Positions 17,170 through 25,052 of a stretch of DNA of 45,976 nucleotides are shown piece by piece. Each line of letters opens with the position of its first letter. Within the stretch, counting starts at the first letter, position 1. Source of the DNA: Candidatus Nanopelagicaceae bacterium (GTDB lineage Bacteria > Actinomycetota > Actinomycetes > Nanopelagicales > Nanopelagicaceae); assembly GCA_947454735.1 (NCBI GenBank), contig CANGLK010000008.1, positions 1 to 45,976 on the forward strand. The letters are read 5' to 3'. The notes below the pieces were generated by a model, which did not search any database, was not told the origin of the DNA, and was given only the letters and a program-made list of their open reading frames with translations. A program made the position numbers and the translations under genes.

Positions 17170-20100
17170 TACGAGACCTCACTATCTGAAAGTTCGCGAC
17201 GCGTACGCCCAGCAGGAAGTGCCATAACAATTGAAGTAACCAAAGCAATCAGGAAGAGCGAGAGCCAGGCGCGACGACTCGTTCCATCATGAAGAAATAC
17301 GACTTCCCCGCTCTTAAAGACCTTAAATTCTGGGAGGCCGTACTCGCTCTTGGAACGTTCGAGGCGAACACCATCAGCAAGTGCTTGCCAGCCCCGACTG
17401 TAACTCTCGGTAAGTGTGATTGTGCCAGGACCAGGTGAAGTTACTGCCCCAAGTGCGATGGGAAGGACGGTGCTCTTTCCTGAGAAGTCAGAATAGATTG
17501 CCCGTCCTGTTGGTTGGTTTACCTTCCAGACAATGCCTGCATCTGTCGAAGATGCACGATTAAATCCACCGAGGCCATCAATTGTTTGAATTAACTCTTG
17601 CTGCGTGGGGCTCTTAACAAAAATGTACTTAATTCCATATGCCGCAAAGATCTTGGAGCTTCCTACTCCAGTGTTATCAATCAAGCCCTCAACGGCTTTG
17701 GTGATCAATGGAGTATTTTCAATAGCAACATCTGGCTGACCAAGTGTGATCTCTCCCCCGCGAGCAATGTAATAAGCGAGAGCTCCATGCTGACTATCTT
17801 CTACGCCACGGATCACGAGCGTCTTTGCATCTTCTTCAACTGCGAGAAATGCCGGAAGGACAGAATCTGAATGCCGTTGTACCGGAGATGCTGCTCCGGC
17901 AGAGAAGACCCATACTGAAGAAGTCACGCTATAGAAGGCGCTAATGAGGATTACTGAGGCAACTGCAATATGTTGATAGTTAAAGTGCGAACTCTCTAGG
18001 CGACTACGAACATCATCGAACATGATCACTGAAGCGGTCACCGCTAGAACGGTAGCAATTGAGATGAAAGCTCCAGAGTAAACGTAATCACGGTTTGAGG
18101 TGCCATTTCCTGAAACTTGAAGGGCAGCAAGCAGTGCACCTGTCAGCAAGATGCCGATTCCGTATGTGGCATAGGTTCTAGCTCGCGCAGTTGAGAAATA
18201 TGTAACGATCAGCAGGAGTGTGATGGGGCTGATAGACCACCATGGAAGAGATCCTGCGCCACCTGGATTTGCGAGCAATGCAATGTTTCCGCCACCGCCA
18301 GCTTGCATGATTCCAATTTCAACTAAGAGGCGTGATGGGTGCACGATAAAAGTTAAAGAAGTGGGAAGAGCGAGAATGATGGGAGTAAAGAGAACGATTG
18401 CTCTGCGTGCAAGTCTCCGAAGAAAGAGCGGGTCGCGATAATTTCTTGCTGCGGCAATGTAATCAACGGCTATGAAATAGAGAGAGCCAGCAATCAAGAG
18501 TATGAGGAGCGCTGGGTTGAAAGTCTCTACAACCCAGAAAAAGAGTGAAATCGCATAGAGATTTCTAATCGAACGGTTTTCAATTTCTCGCCACTGCCCA
18601 AAAGTGGAGAGAAGTATCGGGAGAAGAATGATGAGCACAGCCACACCGAGGTGGCCGCCATTAATTGCCGAGATTGAAATGGGCGACATCGCGTAGAGCA
18701 GAGCGGCTGCGGCAGTCAAGATGGGACTTGATGTGTGCTTACTTACATATCGCTGTGAGCTCCAGAGCGCCAAGAAAGGTGCGGCGATGAAGAAGAGTGA
18801 GATGAAAGCGGAAACGTTTCCAAATGTGATGAGCGACCCAATCCCGACAAAGAGAATCCATGCGGGGGCGGCAATATTGGAGCCCATTCCTACTTCATGC
18901 CAGCTCTCTACAAAGAATTTCCAGATATCCGATGTTCCTGATGGTGAGACCGCAAGTGCGCCGCCGGAGATTGAGCCCCAACGATGGCGAGTCCATCCAA
19001 AAGTGACCACGAGCAAAAATGTGCTCGCGATAACGAGCGGACGAGTAAAGAAAATTCTCCATGAGTTCGTTGAACTAGGTGCAAGGATTTCTTCATCCTC
19101 ATTGATATCAAGTTCACTAAAGGAGGGAAGTGCTTCGATATTTTCTTCGGGGAAGATTCGTGTGCGGAAATCTTCAAGAATATTGTTGACTCCACCTCGA
19201 ATCTGCGTCCAGCGCGATGGAATAAATTTCGCGACGATTCCAGAGGTGACTAGACGTTGACTCTTACGAATTTTTCTTGCATTGAGTAATTCACCTGGGT
19301 GAATGAGTAAGGTTGCAATTGCGAGAATTTCATCCGAAGCATATCCAGGTAGCTTTGCGAAGAGATAGCCAATAGATCGCACAAATGAGCCACCTAGAAG
19401 TTGAAGAATAAGTAATGGCAATTTCCACCACGATGAATTTGCAAGTAGAACATAGGCAGCGTTTCGTCGATCAAGGAGAAGTGGTCGATGAAGCGGGGCT
19501 CCCGCAATATCGATGCCACGTCGCTCGGATGATGCCGCTTGTGCATGGAATCCGATAGCTGAGGTCACAACTAATACGGAGTGGCCGGCGGCATGTACGC
19601 GCCAACCGAAATCAACATCATCTCGGAAGAGTTCGAGATTGCTATCAAAGCCGCCGAGCTCTTCAAAGACATCGCGACGGATCAGCGCACCTGCAGTGCT
19701 GACAGATAAGACCTCGCGATTTTCATCGTGTTGCCCTTGGTCATATTCATTCGCTTCAAGCCCTGTCCAGCGAGAACCATTTGTCGCAATACTGATTCCA
19801 ACTTCAAGGAGATGCGTGCGGTCATGCCAACCCAACAACTTTGGACCAGCCATCACAATATTTGGGCGATCTGCAATTGCACTTGTCAGCTCTTCGAGCG
19901 CGCGTGGATCGAGAGCGCAATCGTCGTGAAGAATCCAGAGCCACTCATCACTTCCTGAAATGGCTGGCGGCAGTTGAGAGATTCCATATTGAATTGCTGC
20001 GCCAAAAGATGTTGCGCGATCTAAGGTCACTGTGGGGATGCGAGCGCCCTTTAATAACTTTGCTGATGAATCAAGAGATCCCGTATCAATTGCAAGGATT

Positions 20101-20204
20101 TGATCTGCACCTCTGCTCTGAGAGGTGATTGACGCTACGACCTCTGGCAGCCATGCGGCGCCATCGTGCACAACGAGAAGTGCGGTGACGCGAGGGGTGC
20201 TCAT
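17169..20204 (-). CDS. GT2 glycosyltransferase fused to a large multi-pass membrane domain
   Basis: This is the second largest protein here (1011 residues). Residues 1 to about 260 are a GT-A family 2 domain: ALLVVHDGAAWLPEVVASI, a DxD-like HDDCALD near residue 93, GALIRRDVFEELGGFD, and RDDVDFGWR as acceptor-side acid. A membrane-anchoring linker follows, then about a dozen hydrophobic segments from roughly residue 390 to 770, an outside domain and a final TM near 980-1000. This suggests sugar transfer coupled to lipid-carrier chemistry or export for surface glycans. Donor and acceptor cannot be read. TAAGGT 6 bases before ATG gives a leaderless start. Downstream DUF5719 is coupled by TAATG. 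Confidence 0.85.
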   Translation of the reverse strand: MSTPRVTALLVVHDGAAWLPEVVASITSQSRGADQILAIDTGSLDSSAKLLKGARIPTVTLDRATSFGAAIQYGISQLPPAISGSDEWLWILHDDCALDPRALEELTSAIADRPNIVMAGPKLLGWHDRTHLLEVGISIATNGSRWTGLEANEYDQGQHDENREVLSVSTAGALIRRDVFEELGGFDSNLELFRDDVDFGWRVHAAGHSVLVVTSAIGFHAQAASSERRGIDIAGAPLHRPLLLDRRNAAYVLLANSSWWKLPLLILQLLGGSFVRSIGYLFAKLPGYASDEILAIATLLIHPGELLNARKIRKSQRLVTSGIVAKFIPSRWTQIRGGVNNILEDFRTRIFPEENIEALPSFSELDINEDEEILAPSSTNSWRIFFTRPLVIASTFLLVVTFGWTRHRWGSISGGALAVSPSGTSDIWKFFVESWHEVGMGSNIAAPAWILFVGIGSLITFGNVSAFISLFFIAAPFLALWSSQRYVSKHTSSPILTAAAALLYAMSPISISAINGGHLGVAVLIILLPILLSTFGQWREIENRSIRNLYAISLFFWVVETFNPALLILLIAGSLYFIAVDYIAAARNYRDPLFLRRLARRAIVLFTPIILALPTSLTFIVHPSRLLVEIGIMQAGGGGNIALLANPGGAGSLPWWSISPITLLLIVTYFSTARARTYATYGIGILLTGALLAALQVSGNGTSNRDYVYSGAFISIATVLAVTASVIMFDDVRSRLESSHFNYQHIAVASVILISAFYSVTSSVWVFSAGAASPVQRHSDSVLPAFLAVEEDAKTLVIRGVEDSQHGALAYYIARGGEITLGQPDVAIENTPLITKAVEGLIDNTGVGSSKIFAAYGIKYIFVKSPTQQELIQTIDGLGGFNRASSTDAGIVWKVNQPTGRAIYSDFSGKSTVLPIALGAVTSPGPGTITLTESYSRGWQALADGVRLERSKSEYGLPEFKVFKSGEVVFLHDGTSRRAWLSLFLIALVTSIVMALPAGRTRRELSDSEVS

Positions 20205-20210
20205 GGAATT

Positions 20211-20216
20211 ACCTTA
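20211..20216 (-). promoter_or_regulatory. predicted -10 element for leaderless GT2-membrane gene mRNA
   Basis: TAAGGT lies 6 bases before ATG 20204, in the 44-base gap after the whiB2 stop. No Shine-Dalgarno is present. Confidence 0.5.
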
Positions 20217-20248
20217 ACTTTTCGAGAGTCGAAAAGTTAGTGGCGCCT

Positions 20249-20554
20249 TTAAGCGCGACGCTTCAAACGACGACGTTCGCGCTCTGAGAGGCCGCCCCAG
20301 ATGCCAAAGCGCTCATCGTGAGCGAGGGCATATTCAAGGCACTCCTGGCGGACATCGCATGATTGGCAGACGCGCTTTGCCTCGCGTGTTGAGCCACCCT
20401 TCTCAGGGAAGAAAGCTTCTGGGTCGGTCTGGGCGCAGAGTGAGCGCTCCTGCCATGAGAGCTCCATATTCTCGCCATTTGCGAGTTGGATAGTTGGTCC
20501 AGCAGTGGGGGCTGATGGCTTGCCAGTCGAGAAACCTTCTGGGCGGATCGGCAT
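20249..20554 (-). CDS. whiB2: WhiB2/WhmD-type iron-sulfur regulator
   Basis: This 101-residue WhiB protein has cluster cysteines in SLCAQTD, CQSC and ECLEYAL, the GIWGG turn and a basic tail RERRRLKRRA. WhiB2 (WhmD in mycobacteria, WhiB in Streptomyces) governs septation and division. The neighbourhood (DUF3499, manB, manC) matches the mycobacterial whiB2 locus. An N-terminal extension of about 40 residues precedes the core. ATG 20554 is chosen over an upstream ATG at 20587 because AAGGAG sits 9 bases before it. A consensus-like promoter with palindromic elements precedes the gene. Confidence 0.92.
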   Translation of the reverse strand: MPIRPEGFSTGKPSAPTAGPTIQLANGENMELSWQERSLCAQTDPEAFFPEKGGSTREAKRVCQSCDVRQECLEYALAHDERFGIWGGLSERERRRLKRRA

Positions 20555-20563
20555 ATGTCGAAT

Positions 20564-20569
20564 CTCCTT
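20564..20569 (-). promoter_or_regulatory. whiB2 Shine-Dalgarno (decides the start)
   Basis: AAGGAG on the minus strand lies 9 bases before ATG 20554, which excludes the in-frame ATG at 20587 that would place this sequence inside the coding region. Confidence 0.75.
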
Positions 20570-20583
20570 GCAGACCTTAGGGC

Positions 20584-20603
20584 GCAATTCTGAAGTGAAT
20601 TGC
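20584..20603 (-). repeat. inverted repeat in the whiB2 leader
   Basis: GCAATTC-6 bases-GAATTGC (20584-20590 and 20597-20603) is a perfect 7-bp inverted repeat, 15 bases upstream of the Shine-Dalgarno within the predicted leader. It could form an mRNA hairpin or serve as an operator. Confidence 0.55.
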
Positions 20604-20619
20604 TGCGCTCTAGGAGTGA

Positions 20620-20648
20620 ATTACACCCATGTAATCCCTATAAGTCAA
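20620..20648 (-). promoter_or_regulatory. whiB2 promoter (TTGACT-17-TGTAAT)
   Basis: The -35 TTGACT (20643-20648) and -10 TGTAAT (20620-20625) are separated by 17 bases, near consensus for the housekeeping sigma factor. Predicted transcription starts near 20613, giving a leader of about 60 bases. Confidence 0.75.
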
Positions 20649-20659
20649 CCCCGGGGTTG
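20646..20659. repeat. 14-bp palindrome overlapping the whiB2 -35 box
   Basis: CAACCCCGGGGTTG is a perfect 14-bp palindrome covering part of the -35 hexamer, the expected position for a repressor or a class II activator. The binding protein is unknown. Confidence 0.6.
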
Positions 20660-20694
20660 TCAGAAGAATGGTCAGAGAGGTGAGAAAAATCGCT

Positions 20695-21666
20695 TTAGGG
20701 CAGGTTTATAGGCTCAGAAATGGTGCTGGATAAGTAATGGCGCGATTGAACCGTCCCAGCCTTGATTGTGGTCTTATGGAAGATGAAGCATTGCGAGAGG
20801 CGGGCACCATCTTCAATCGTTACCTCATCACCAATGATGCAATCATCAATCACGACATTGGCGCCGACTCGAACCTTGCTGCCAAGTGAGCTCTTGCCGG
20901 AAATAACTGCGGATGCATCTATCTCGCACCCTGGCATCGCATGGAATTCGCCTTCGATGAGATCGCGCGAGCCTTTAAAGAGAGCGGCAGGTGTGCCCAC
21001 ATCGAGCCAATAAGCCTGCTCTTTATAACCAAATACGGGGCGACCGCTTGCAACGAGAGCGGGAAAAGTTTCGCGTTCAATGCTGACGACTTCACCCAAC
21101 GGAATTCGTTGCAGAACACTTGGGTGGAATACATAGCAACCAGCATTGATGGAGTTGGTAACAGGGTTTTCCATCTTTTCGAGAAATGCAGTGACTCGAC
21201 CGTCGTCATCGGTAGGCACGCAACCAAATGCGCGTGCATCTTCTACCTCTATCAGGTGAAGAGTTGCATCTGCGGATTTAGATTGATGATAGGTAATTTG
21301 ATCTGCAATGGAATGGCGGCTTAAGACATCGCCATTAAAGATAACAATGGGCTCATCGCCAAGGCTTTCAAGATCGAGCAACTGTGCAGCATTGCGGATG
21401 GCGCCTCCTGTGCCGAGAGGTTCCTTCTCAACTGCATAGAGAATTTTCATTCCCCACTTTGAACCATCTCCAAAGTAGGGAGTAAAGACCTCTGAAAGAT
21501 ATGAGGTTGCGAGAACGAGGGTGTGAATTCCTGCACGCTTTGCTGCAAGCAGCTGATGTTCTGTAACGGGAAGACCTGCAACGGGCAACATCGGTTTTGG
21601 TGATTCAGATGTAAGAGGTTTTAAACGAGTTCCAAAACCACCAACGAGCAAGATTCCAACAGCCAT
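20695..21666 (-). CDS. manC: mannose-1-phosphate guanylyltransferase-type nucleotidyltransferase
   Basis: This 323-residue sugar-nucleotide pyrophosphorylase has the N-terminal motif LLVGGFGTRLKPLTSESPKP (G9 to K24), the metal and substrate motif FNGDVL, and a C-terminal left-handed beta-helix of hexapeptide repeats (about 240-310). Gene context resembles M. tuberculosis Rv3264c, the GDP-mannose pyrophosphorylase in the whiB2 region. GTP and mannose-1-P as substrates are inferred from context; a glucose-1-P thymidylyl- or uridylyltransferase cannot be excluded. It starts two bases after the dapC stop, so fdxA, dapC and manC form one unit. Confidence 0.85.
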   Translation of the reverse strand: MAVGILLVGGFGTRLKPLTSESPKPMLPVAGLPVTEHQLLAAKRAGIHTLVLATSYLSEVFTPYFGDGSKWGMKILYAVEKEPLGTGGAIRNAAQLLDLESLGDEPIVIFNGDVLSRHSIADQITYHQSKSADATLHLIEVEDARAFGCVPTDDDGRVTAFLEKMENPVTNSINAGCYVFHPSVLQRIPLGEVVSIERETFPALVASGRPVFGYKEQAYWLDVGTPAALFKGSRDLIEGEFHAMPGCEIDASAVISGKSSLGSKVRVGANVVIDDCIIGDEVTIEDGARLSQCFIFHKTTIKAGTVQSRHYLSSTISEPINLP

Positions 21667-21668
21667 TA

Positions 21669-22763
21669 CTATCCCTTTACCGCTTCGCCGTCAGTGCAAT
21701 GCGAATATGCGGTAATTCTCTGAGCTGCTTCATTAATTTGTTCGTCTGTCGCTGTCATGGCAATACGAATATGGGTCGAGTCGCCGTAGAACGAGCCAGG
21801 TGTTGCCAAGATTCCAATCCTTGCAAGCCACTCGACTGACTTCCAGCAATCTTCATTACGTGTAGCCCAGAGGTAGAGACCAGCATCAGAAAAATCTATT
21901 GAGAAACCTGCTTCAGTGAGTGCGGGGATAAAGGTTGCCTTACGTGCGTTGTAGCGATCGCGTTGCTCTGCAACATGGGTGCTATCTGCCAGCGCTGCAA
22001 TCATCGCCTTCTGCACAGGAAGCGAGACCATCATTCCTGCATGTTTGCGAACTTCAAGGATTTCAGCAATGAGCTTCGGATCGCCAACGACAAATGCTGC
22101 GCGGTATCCAGCTAAGTTAGAGCGCTTTGAAAGTGAATGGACGGCGAGAATATTTCGATTATCGCCATCTGTGTAATTTAAGATAGATGTTGGTGTTACT
22201 GAATTTCCAAATTCAAGGTAACACTCATCTGAAACAACAACTCCCCCGCTCTTACGGGACCAATCAATTGCTGCACGGTATTCAGATTCAGAATGAACTC
22301 GTCCTGTTGGATTTGATGGCGAGTTAACCCAAGCAAGATCAGCTTGGGGCCACTGCGCCGCATCAATATCAACGGGGGTCGCCTCTGCCTTTGCAATCAT
22401 CGCTCCCACTAAGTAAGTCGGATATGCAACCGCTGGATAGAGAACTGATTGCGATGTGAGAAAAGTTGGAAGCCATGCAACAAACTCTTTTGAACCAATG
22501 AGTGGCAAGACTCCGAACTCACCAGTTGCTCCTAAATTCTTCTTCGCCCATTCGGTAATCGATGCTCGAAGTTCTGGAGTTCCCATTGTGACTGGATAGC
22601 TCGGAGAGTTAGATGCGTTGCGAAGTGCCTCTTGAATAAATTCCGGGGTCGGATCTACTGGGGTTCCAACAGAGAGATCAATAATTCCTGCTGGATGTTC
22701 TTTCGCAGTTGCGCCAAATGGAGCGAGCGCATCCCACGGGAAATCAGGAAGTTTGTGGCCCAA
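21669..22763 (-). CDS. dapC: succinyldiaminopimelate transaminase DapC
   Basis: DapC is a PLP aminotransferase of the succinylase branch of lysine/DAP synthesis, making N-succinyl-LL-DAP. The 364-residue protein has the family start LPDFPWDALAP, DLSVGTPVDPTPEF, NSPSNPTGR (N151), SDECYLEF (D179) and HSLSKRSNLAGYR with the Schiff-base K213. The only usable start is TTG 22763, 20 bases inside fdxA, because a stop lies three codons upstream and conserved sequence begins at once. fdxA-dapC is also adjacent in mycobacteria (Rv1177-Rv1178). dapD at 39.8 kb supplies the preceding step. Confidence 0.92.
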   Translation of the reverse strand: MGHKLPDFPWDALAPFGATAKEHPAGIIDLSVGTPVDPTPEFIQEALRNASNSPSYPVTMGTPELRASITEWAKKNLGATGEFGVLPLIGSKEFVAWLPTFLTSQSVLYPAVAYPTYLVGAMIAKAEATPVDIDAAQWPQADLAWVNSPSNPTGRVHSESEYRAAIDWSRKSGGVVVSDECYLEFGNSVTPTSILNYTDGDNRNILAVHSLSKRSNLAGYRAAFVVGDPKLIAEILEVRKHAGMMVSLPVQKAMIAALADSTHVAEQRDRYNARKATFIPALTEAGFSIDFSDAGLYLWATRNEDCWKSVEWLARIGILATPGSFYGDSTHIRIAMTATDEQINEAAQRITAYSHCTDGEAVKG

Positions 22764-23064
22764 GAGCGCTTACATCAGGGTGATCAGTATTTGTCTGGCC
22801 CACCTTTGATGCTCCGCCAGGTGAACCCAGCTCAACGAAGAATTCTGTATTGACCTTCTTGTAATCCGACCACTGTCCTGGAACATCATCTTCGTAGTAG
22901 ATAGCTTCTACTGGACATACTGGCTCGCAAGCTCCGCAATCCACGCACTCATCTGGCTGGATGTAGAGCATGCGTGAACCTTCATAGATGCAATCCACTG
23001 GGCACTCTTCGCGACAAGACTTATCTTTCACGTCGACGCAAGGCTGGGCAATCACATAGGTCAC
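22744..23064 (-). CDS. fdxA: 7Fe ferredoxin (3Fe-4S/4Fe-4S)
   Basis: This is a 106-residue electron carrier. By analogy with Azotobacter FdI, C9, C17 and C50 would hold the 3Fe-4S cluster and C21, C40, C43 and C46 the 4Fe-4S cluster; C25 is extra but also present in the mycobacterial protein as I remember it. The C-terminal LGSPGGASKVGQT is typical of actinobacterial FdxA/FdxC. The GTG at 23062-23064 is the start because AAAGGAGG lies 6 bases upstream; an earlier in-frame start would place that site within coding. It heads fdxA-dapC-manC and is divergent from cysS. Confidence 0.95.
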   Translation of the reverse strand: MTYVIAQPCVDVKDKSCREECPVDCIYEGSRMLYIQPDECVDCGACEPVCPVEAIYYEDDVPGQWSDYKKVNTEFFVELGSPGGASKVGQTNTDHPDVSALGPQTS

Positions 23065-23070
23065 GGTGGG

Positions 23071-23104
23071 CCTCCTTTGAAGGGTTGAGCAGGCGGTAAT
23101 TCTA
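23071..23104 (-). promoter_or_regulatory. fdxA promoter -10 and strong Shine-Dalgarno
   Basis: TAGAAT (23099-23104, minus strand) is a good -10 candidate. The Shine-Dalgarno AAAGGAGG (23071-23078) is 6 bases before the GTG start. The predicted leader is about 30 bases. Confidence 0.6.
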
Positions 23105-23154
23105 ACCATGCAGAACCGGTTATTGCTGAATATGCCAAGTTACAGATTGATGAA

Positions 23155-23160
23155 TAACCT
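23155..23160 (+). promoter_or_regulatory. predicted -10 element for leaderless cysS mRNA
   Basis: TAACCT lies 6 bases before ATG 23167. It supports the long, extended form of CysS as the real product. Confidence 0.5.
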
Positions 23161-23166
23161 TGGGCC

Positions 23167-24744
23167 ATGAGTTTCGAAGGTGAGATATCGGCATCGCTCG
23201 GTAAACGCGTATCCATCCGCCTCCGTGATGGCGAGAGCTTTCGAGACTTACTTGGTGTTTTACAGAATGAGACGACAGTCATACGTCGCGATGGCTCAGC
23301 AGCAACTTTCGATTCAAGGGATATCGCATACTTCCGAGTAGTGCCGGTCTTCACGAGAGGAAATCACCAATTGGGTGTTCTCCAGCTCTATGAAACTGCA
23401 TCGCGCAAGCTTGAGAAGATCAGTGGCGAGCAGATTCGCATCTATGCCTGCGGTCCAACCGTCTATCGCGATTCCCATATCGGAAATATGCGCACCTTCT
23501 TACTTACCGACCTCATCCGACGTGCGCTCGCTCTCAATGGCATTGAAGCGATCACAGTTTCAAATATCACCGACGTCGGACATATGTCTGAGAATCTCGA
23601 TGGATCCGATAGCGGAGATAAGGTTCTTGAAGAAGCGGCGCGCGAAGCAATCACTCCCCTCATGATTGCGCGACGCTATGAAGATAAGTATCGCTCTGAT
23701 TTAGCTGCTCTCAATATTCTCTCCGCCGATTTCTATCCGCGTGCGAGCGAGAACATTGATCTGATTATCCAATCAATTGAGAAGTTAATAGAGAGCGGCT
23801 TCGCCTATATCGGAAGTGATGGAAATATTTACTTCGATGCAAAGAGCGTGAGCGATTACGGATATATCAGTGGAAATAAATTAGAATCTCTTAAACCGGG
23901 CCATCGATATGAATATGTTGGAGATGGCGGGAAGAGATTTCACGCCGACTGGGCGCTCTGGAAATTAGCGGGTAAGCGCAGTGAAATGATTTGGGATTCA
24001 CCATGGGGCGCAGGTTTTCCAGGGTGGCATATTGAGTGCAGTGCGATGTCACTCAACCTTGTAGGAGACCAAGTAGATATTCACGTTGGTGGAATAGACC
24101 TTCGATTCCCTCACCATGAAGATGAGAGAGCACAGACAAATGCCCTCGCTGGCAAAGAGGTTGTGAAGAATTGGATCCATGGCGAGCATCTCCTCTTTGA
24201 AGGAAAGAAGATGGCTAAGAGCTCTGGCAATGTCATTCTCATCTCGGACCTCGTTGAGCGTGGACTCGATCCACTTGCGCTCCGTCTTGCACTTCTTGAA
24301 AATCGCTATCGTGCTCAAATCGATATGACCTGGCAGGCGCTCAGCGCTGCAGATGCGACGCTATGGAGATGGCGCTCGGCGCTTACTTCATGGGGAGATA
24401 GCAGCGAAGTTAAATTCGATGAAGAAATCCATGCGCACTTTATGAATGACCTCGATACTTCTAAAGCTATCTTGCGCCTGCGGGCAATTGAGAAAGATGC
24501 CGCTATCGGTGAACAAGATAAGCGAGCGATATTTCTCTATGCAGATCAGCTCTTGGCTCTCGATCTCGATAGAAAAGTTGTTAATGAGATCAGCGTTGAA
24601 GCTCAACAGTTGCTTGCAGAACGCGCGGCAGCTCGCGCAGCAGGAAACTGGGCAGAGAGTGATCGCTTGCGTGATCTTCTCGCAACGCTAAAGATTGAAG
24701 TGAGAGATAGTAAAGATGGGCAGAGTTGGGAAGTAATTCGCTAA
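23167..24744 (+). CDS. cysS: cysteinyl-tRNA synthetase with N-terminal SH3-like domain
   Basis: CysRS charges tRNA-Cys. Residues from about 72 to 525 are a full-length synthetase: zinc ligands C95 (CGPTVY), C291 (ECSAMS), H316 and E320 (HHEDE), HIGH-type HIGN at 104-107, KMSKS-type KMAKS at 348-352, and a C-terminal DALR/anticodon region. MshC, the mycothiol paralogue, is shorter and is excluded. Residues 1 to about 62 are extra: LGKRVSIRLRDG, LLGVLQNETTVIRRDG and FRVVP resemble the N-terminal SH3-like domain of actinobacterial GNAT acetyltransferases. A leaderless -10 at 6 bases supports ATG 23167. The stop overlaps the convergent DUF6113 stop by four bases. Confidence 0.92.
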   Translation: MSFEGEISASLGKRVSIRLRDGESFRDLLGVLQNETTVIRRDGSAATFDSRDIAYFRVVPVFTRGNHQLGVLQLYETASRKLEKISGEQIRIYACGPTVYRDSHIGNMRTFLLTDLIRRALALNGIEAITVSNITDVGHMSENLDGSDSGDKVLEEAAREAITPLMIARRYEDKYRSDLAALNILSADFYPRASENIDLIIQSIEKLIESGFAYIGSDGNIYFDAKSVSDYGYISGNKLESLKPGHRYEYVGDGGKRFHADWALWKLAGKRSEMIWDSPWGAGFPGWHIECSAMSLNLVGDQVDIHVGGIDLRFPHHEDERAQTNALAGKEVVKNWIHGEHLLFEGKKMAKSSGNVILISDLVERGLDPLALRLALLENRYRAQIDMTWQALSAADATLWRWRSALTSWGDSSEVKFDEEIHAHFMNDLDTSKAILRLRAIEKDAAIGEQDKRAIFLYADQLLALDLDRKVVNEISVEAQQLLAERAAARAAGNWAESDRLRDLLATLKIEVRDSKDGQSWEVIR

Positions 24745-25052
24745 CTTCGTGCAGCAACAGCTGCAAGCGTTACAAGAGTTCCCAGTAAGAGAAGCGTTGA
24801 ACCCACACCATCGCCTTGAACGAGAAGTTCTTGGCCTGTACCGAATGTTGAAGCGCGAATAACAATTGCAAACCAACCGAGCGCTGCGCCCCACTTGTAG
24901 AAACGCTTTCCATATCTTCGACCGATGCTCCAGATTGAAAGATATGTAATCACTAGCGATGCGATTACTCCTACAGGCGGAATGCTCTGGTGAAGCAGAA
25001 TTGCAACTACACCTGTCGCTGCACCGTAGATGAGGGCGAGTAGGAAAGGCAT
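24741..25052 (-). CDS. DUF6113 family membrane protein
   Basis: This is a 103-residue protein with about three to four hydrophobic segments (residues 4-22, 26-44, 52-68, 82-100). It directly follows mshB with no intervening base, the position of the small membrane protein after mshB in many actinobacteria (Rv1171-like). It is probably co-translated with mshB. Function is unknown; no transport motif is visible. Confidence 0.78.
   Translation of the reverse strand: MPFLLALIYGAATGVVAILLHQSIPPVGVIASLVITYLSIWSIGRRYGKRFYKWGAALGWFAIVIRASTFGTGQELLVQGDGVGSTLLLLGTLVTLAAVAARS

Noticed and set aside
18721-19260. 179-codon plus-strand open frame inside the large GT2 gene
   Set aside because: It is antisense to well-conserved membrane-protein coding sequence, and its composition is that of a shadow frame.
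23167-24744. MshC (mycothiol cysteine ligase) instead of CysRS
   Set aside because: The protein has a complete C-terminal anticodon-binding region and CysRS-type HIGN, KMAKS and zinc motifs. MshC is shorter and differs at these motifs.
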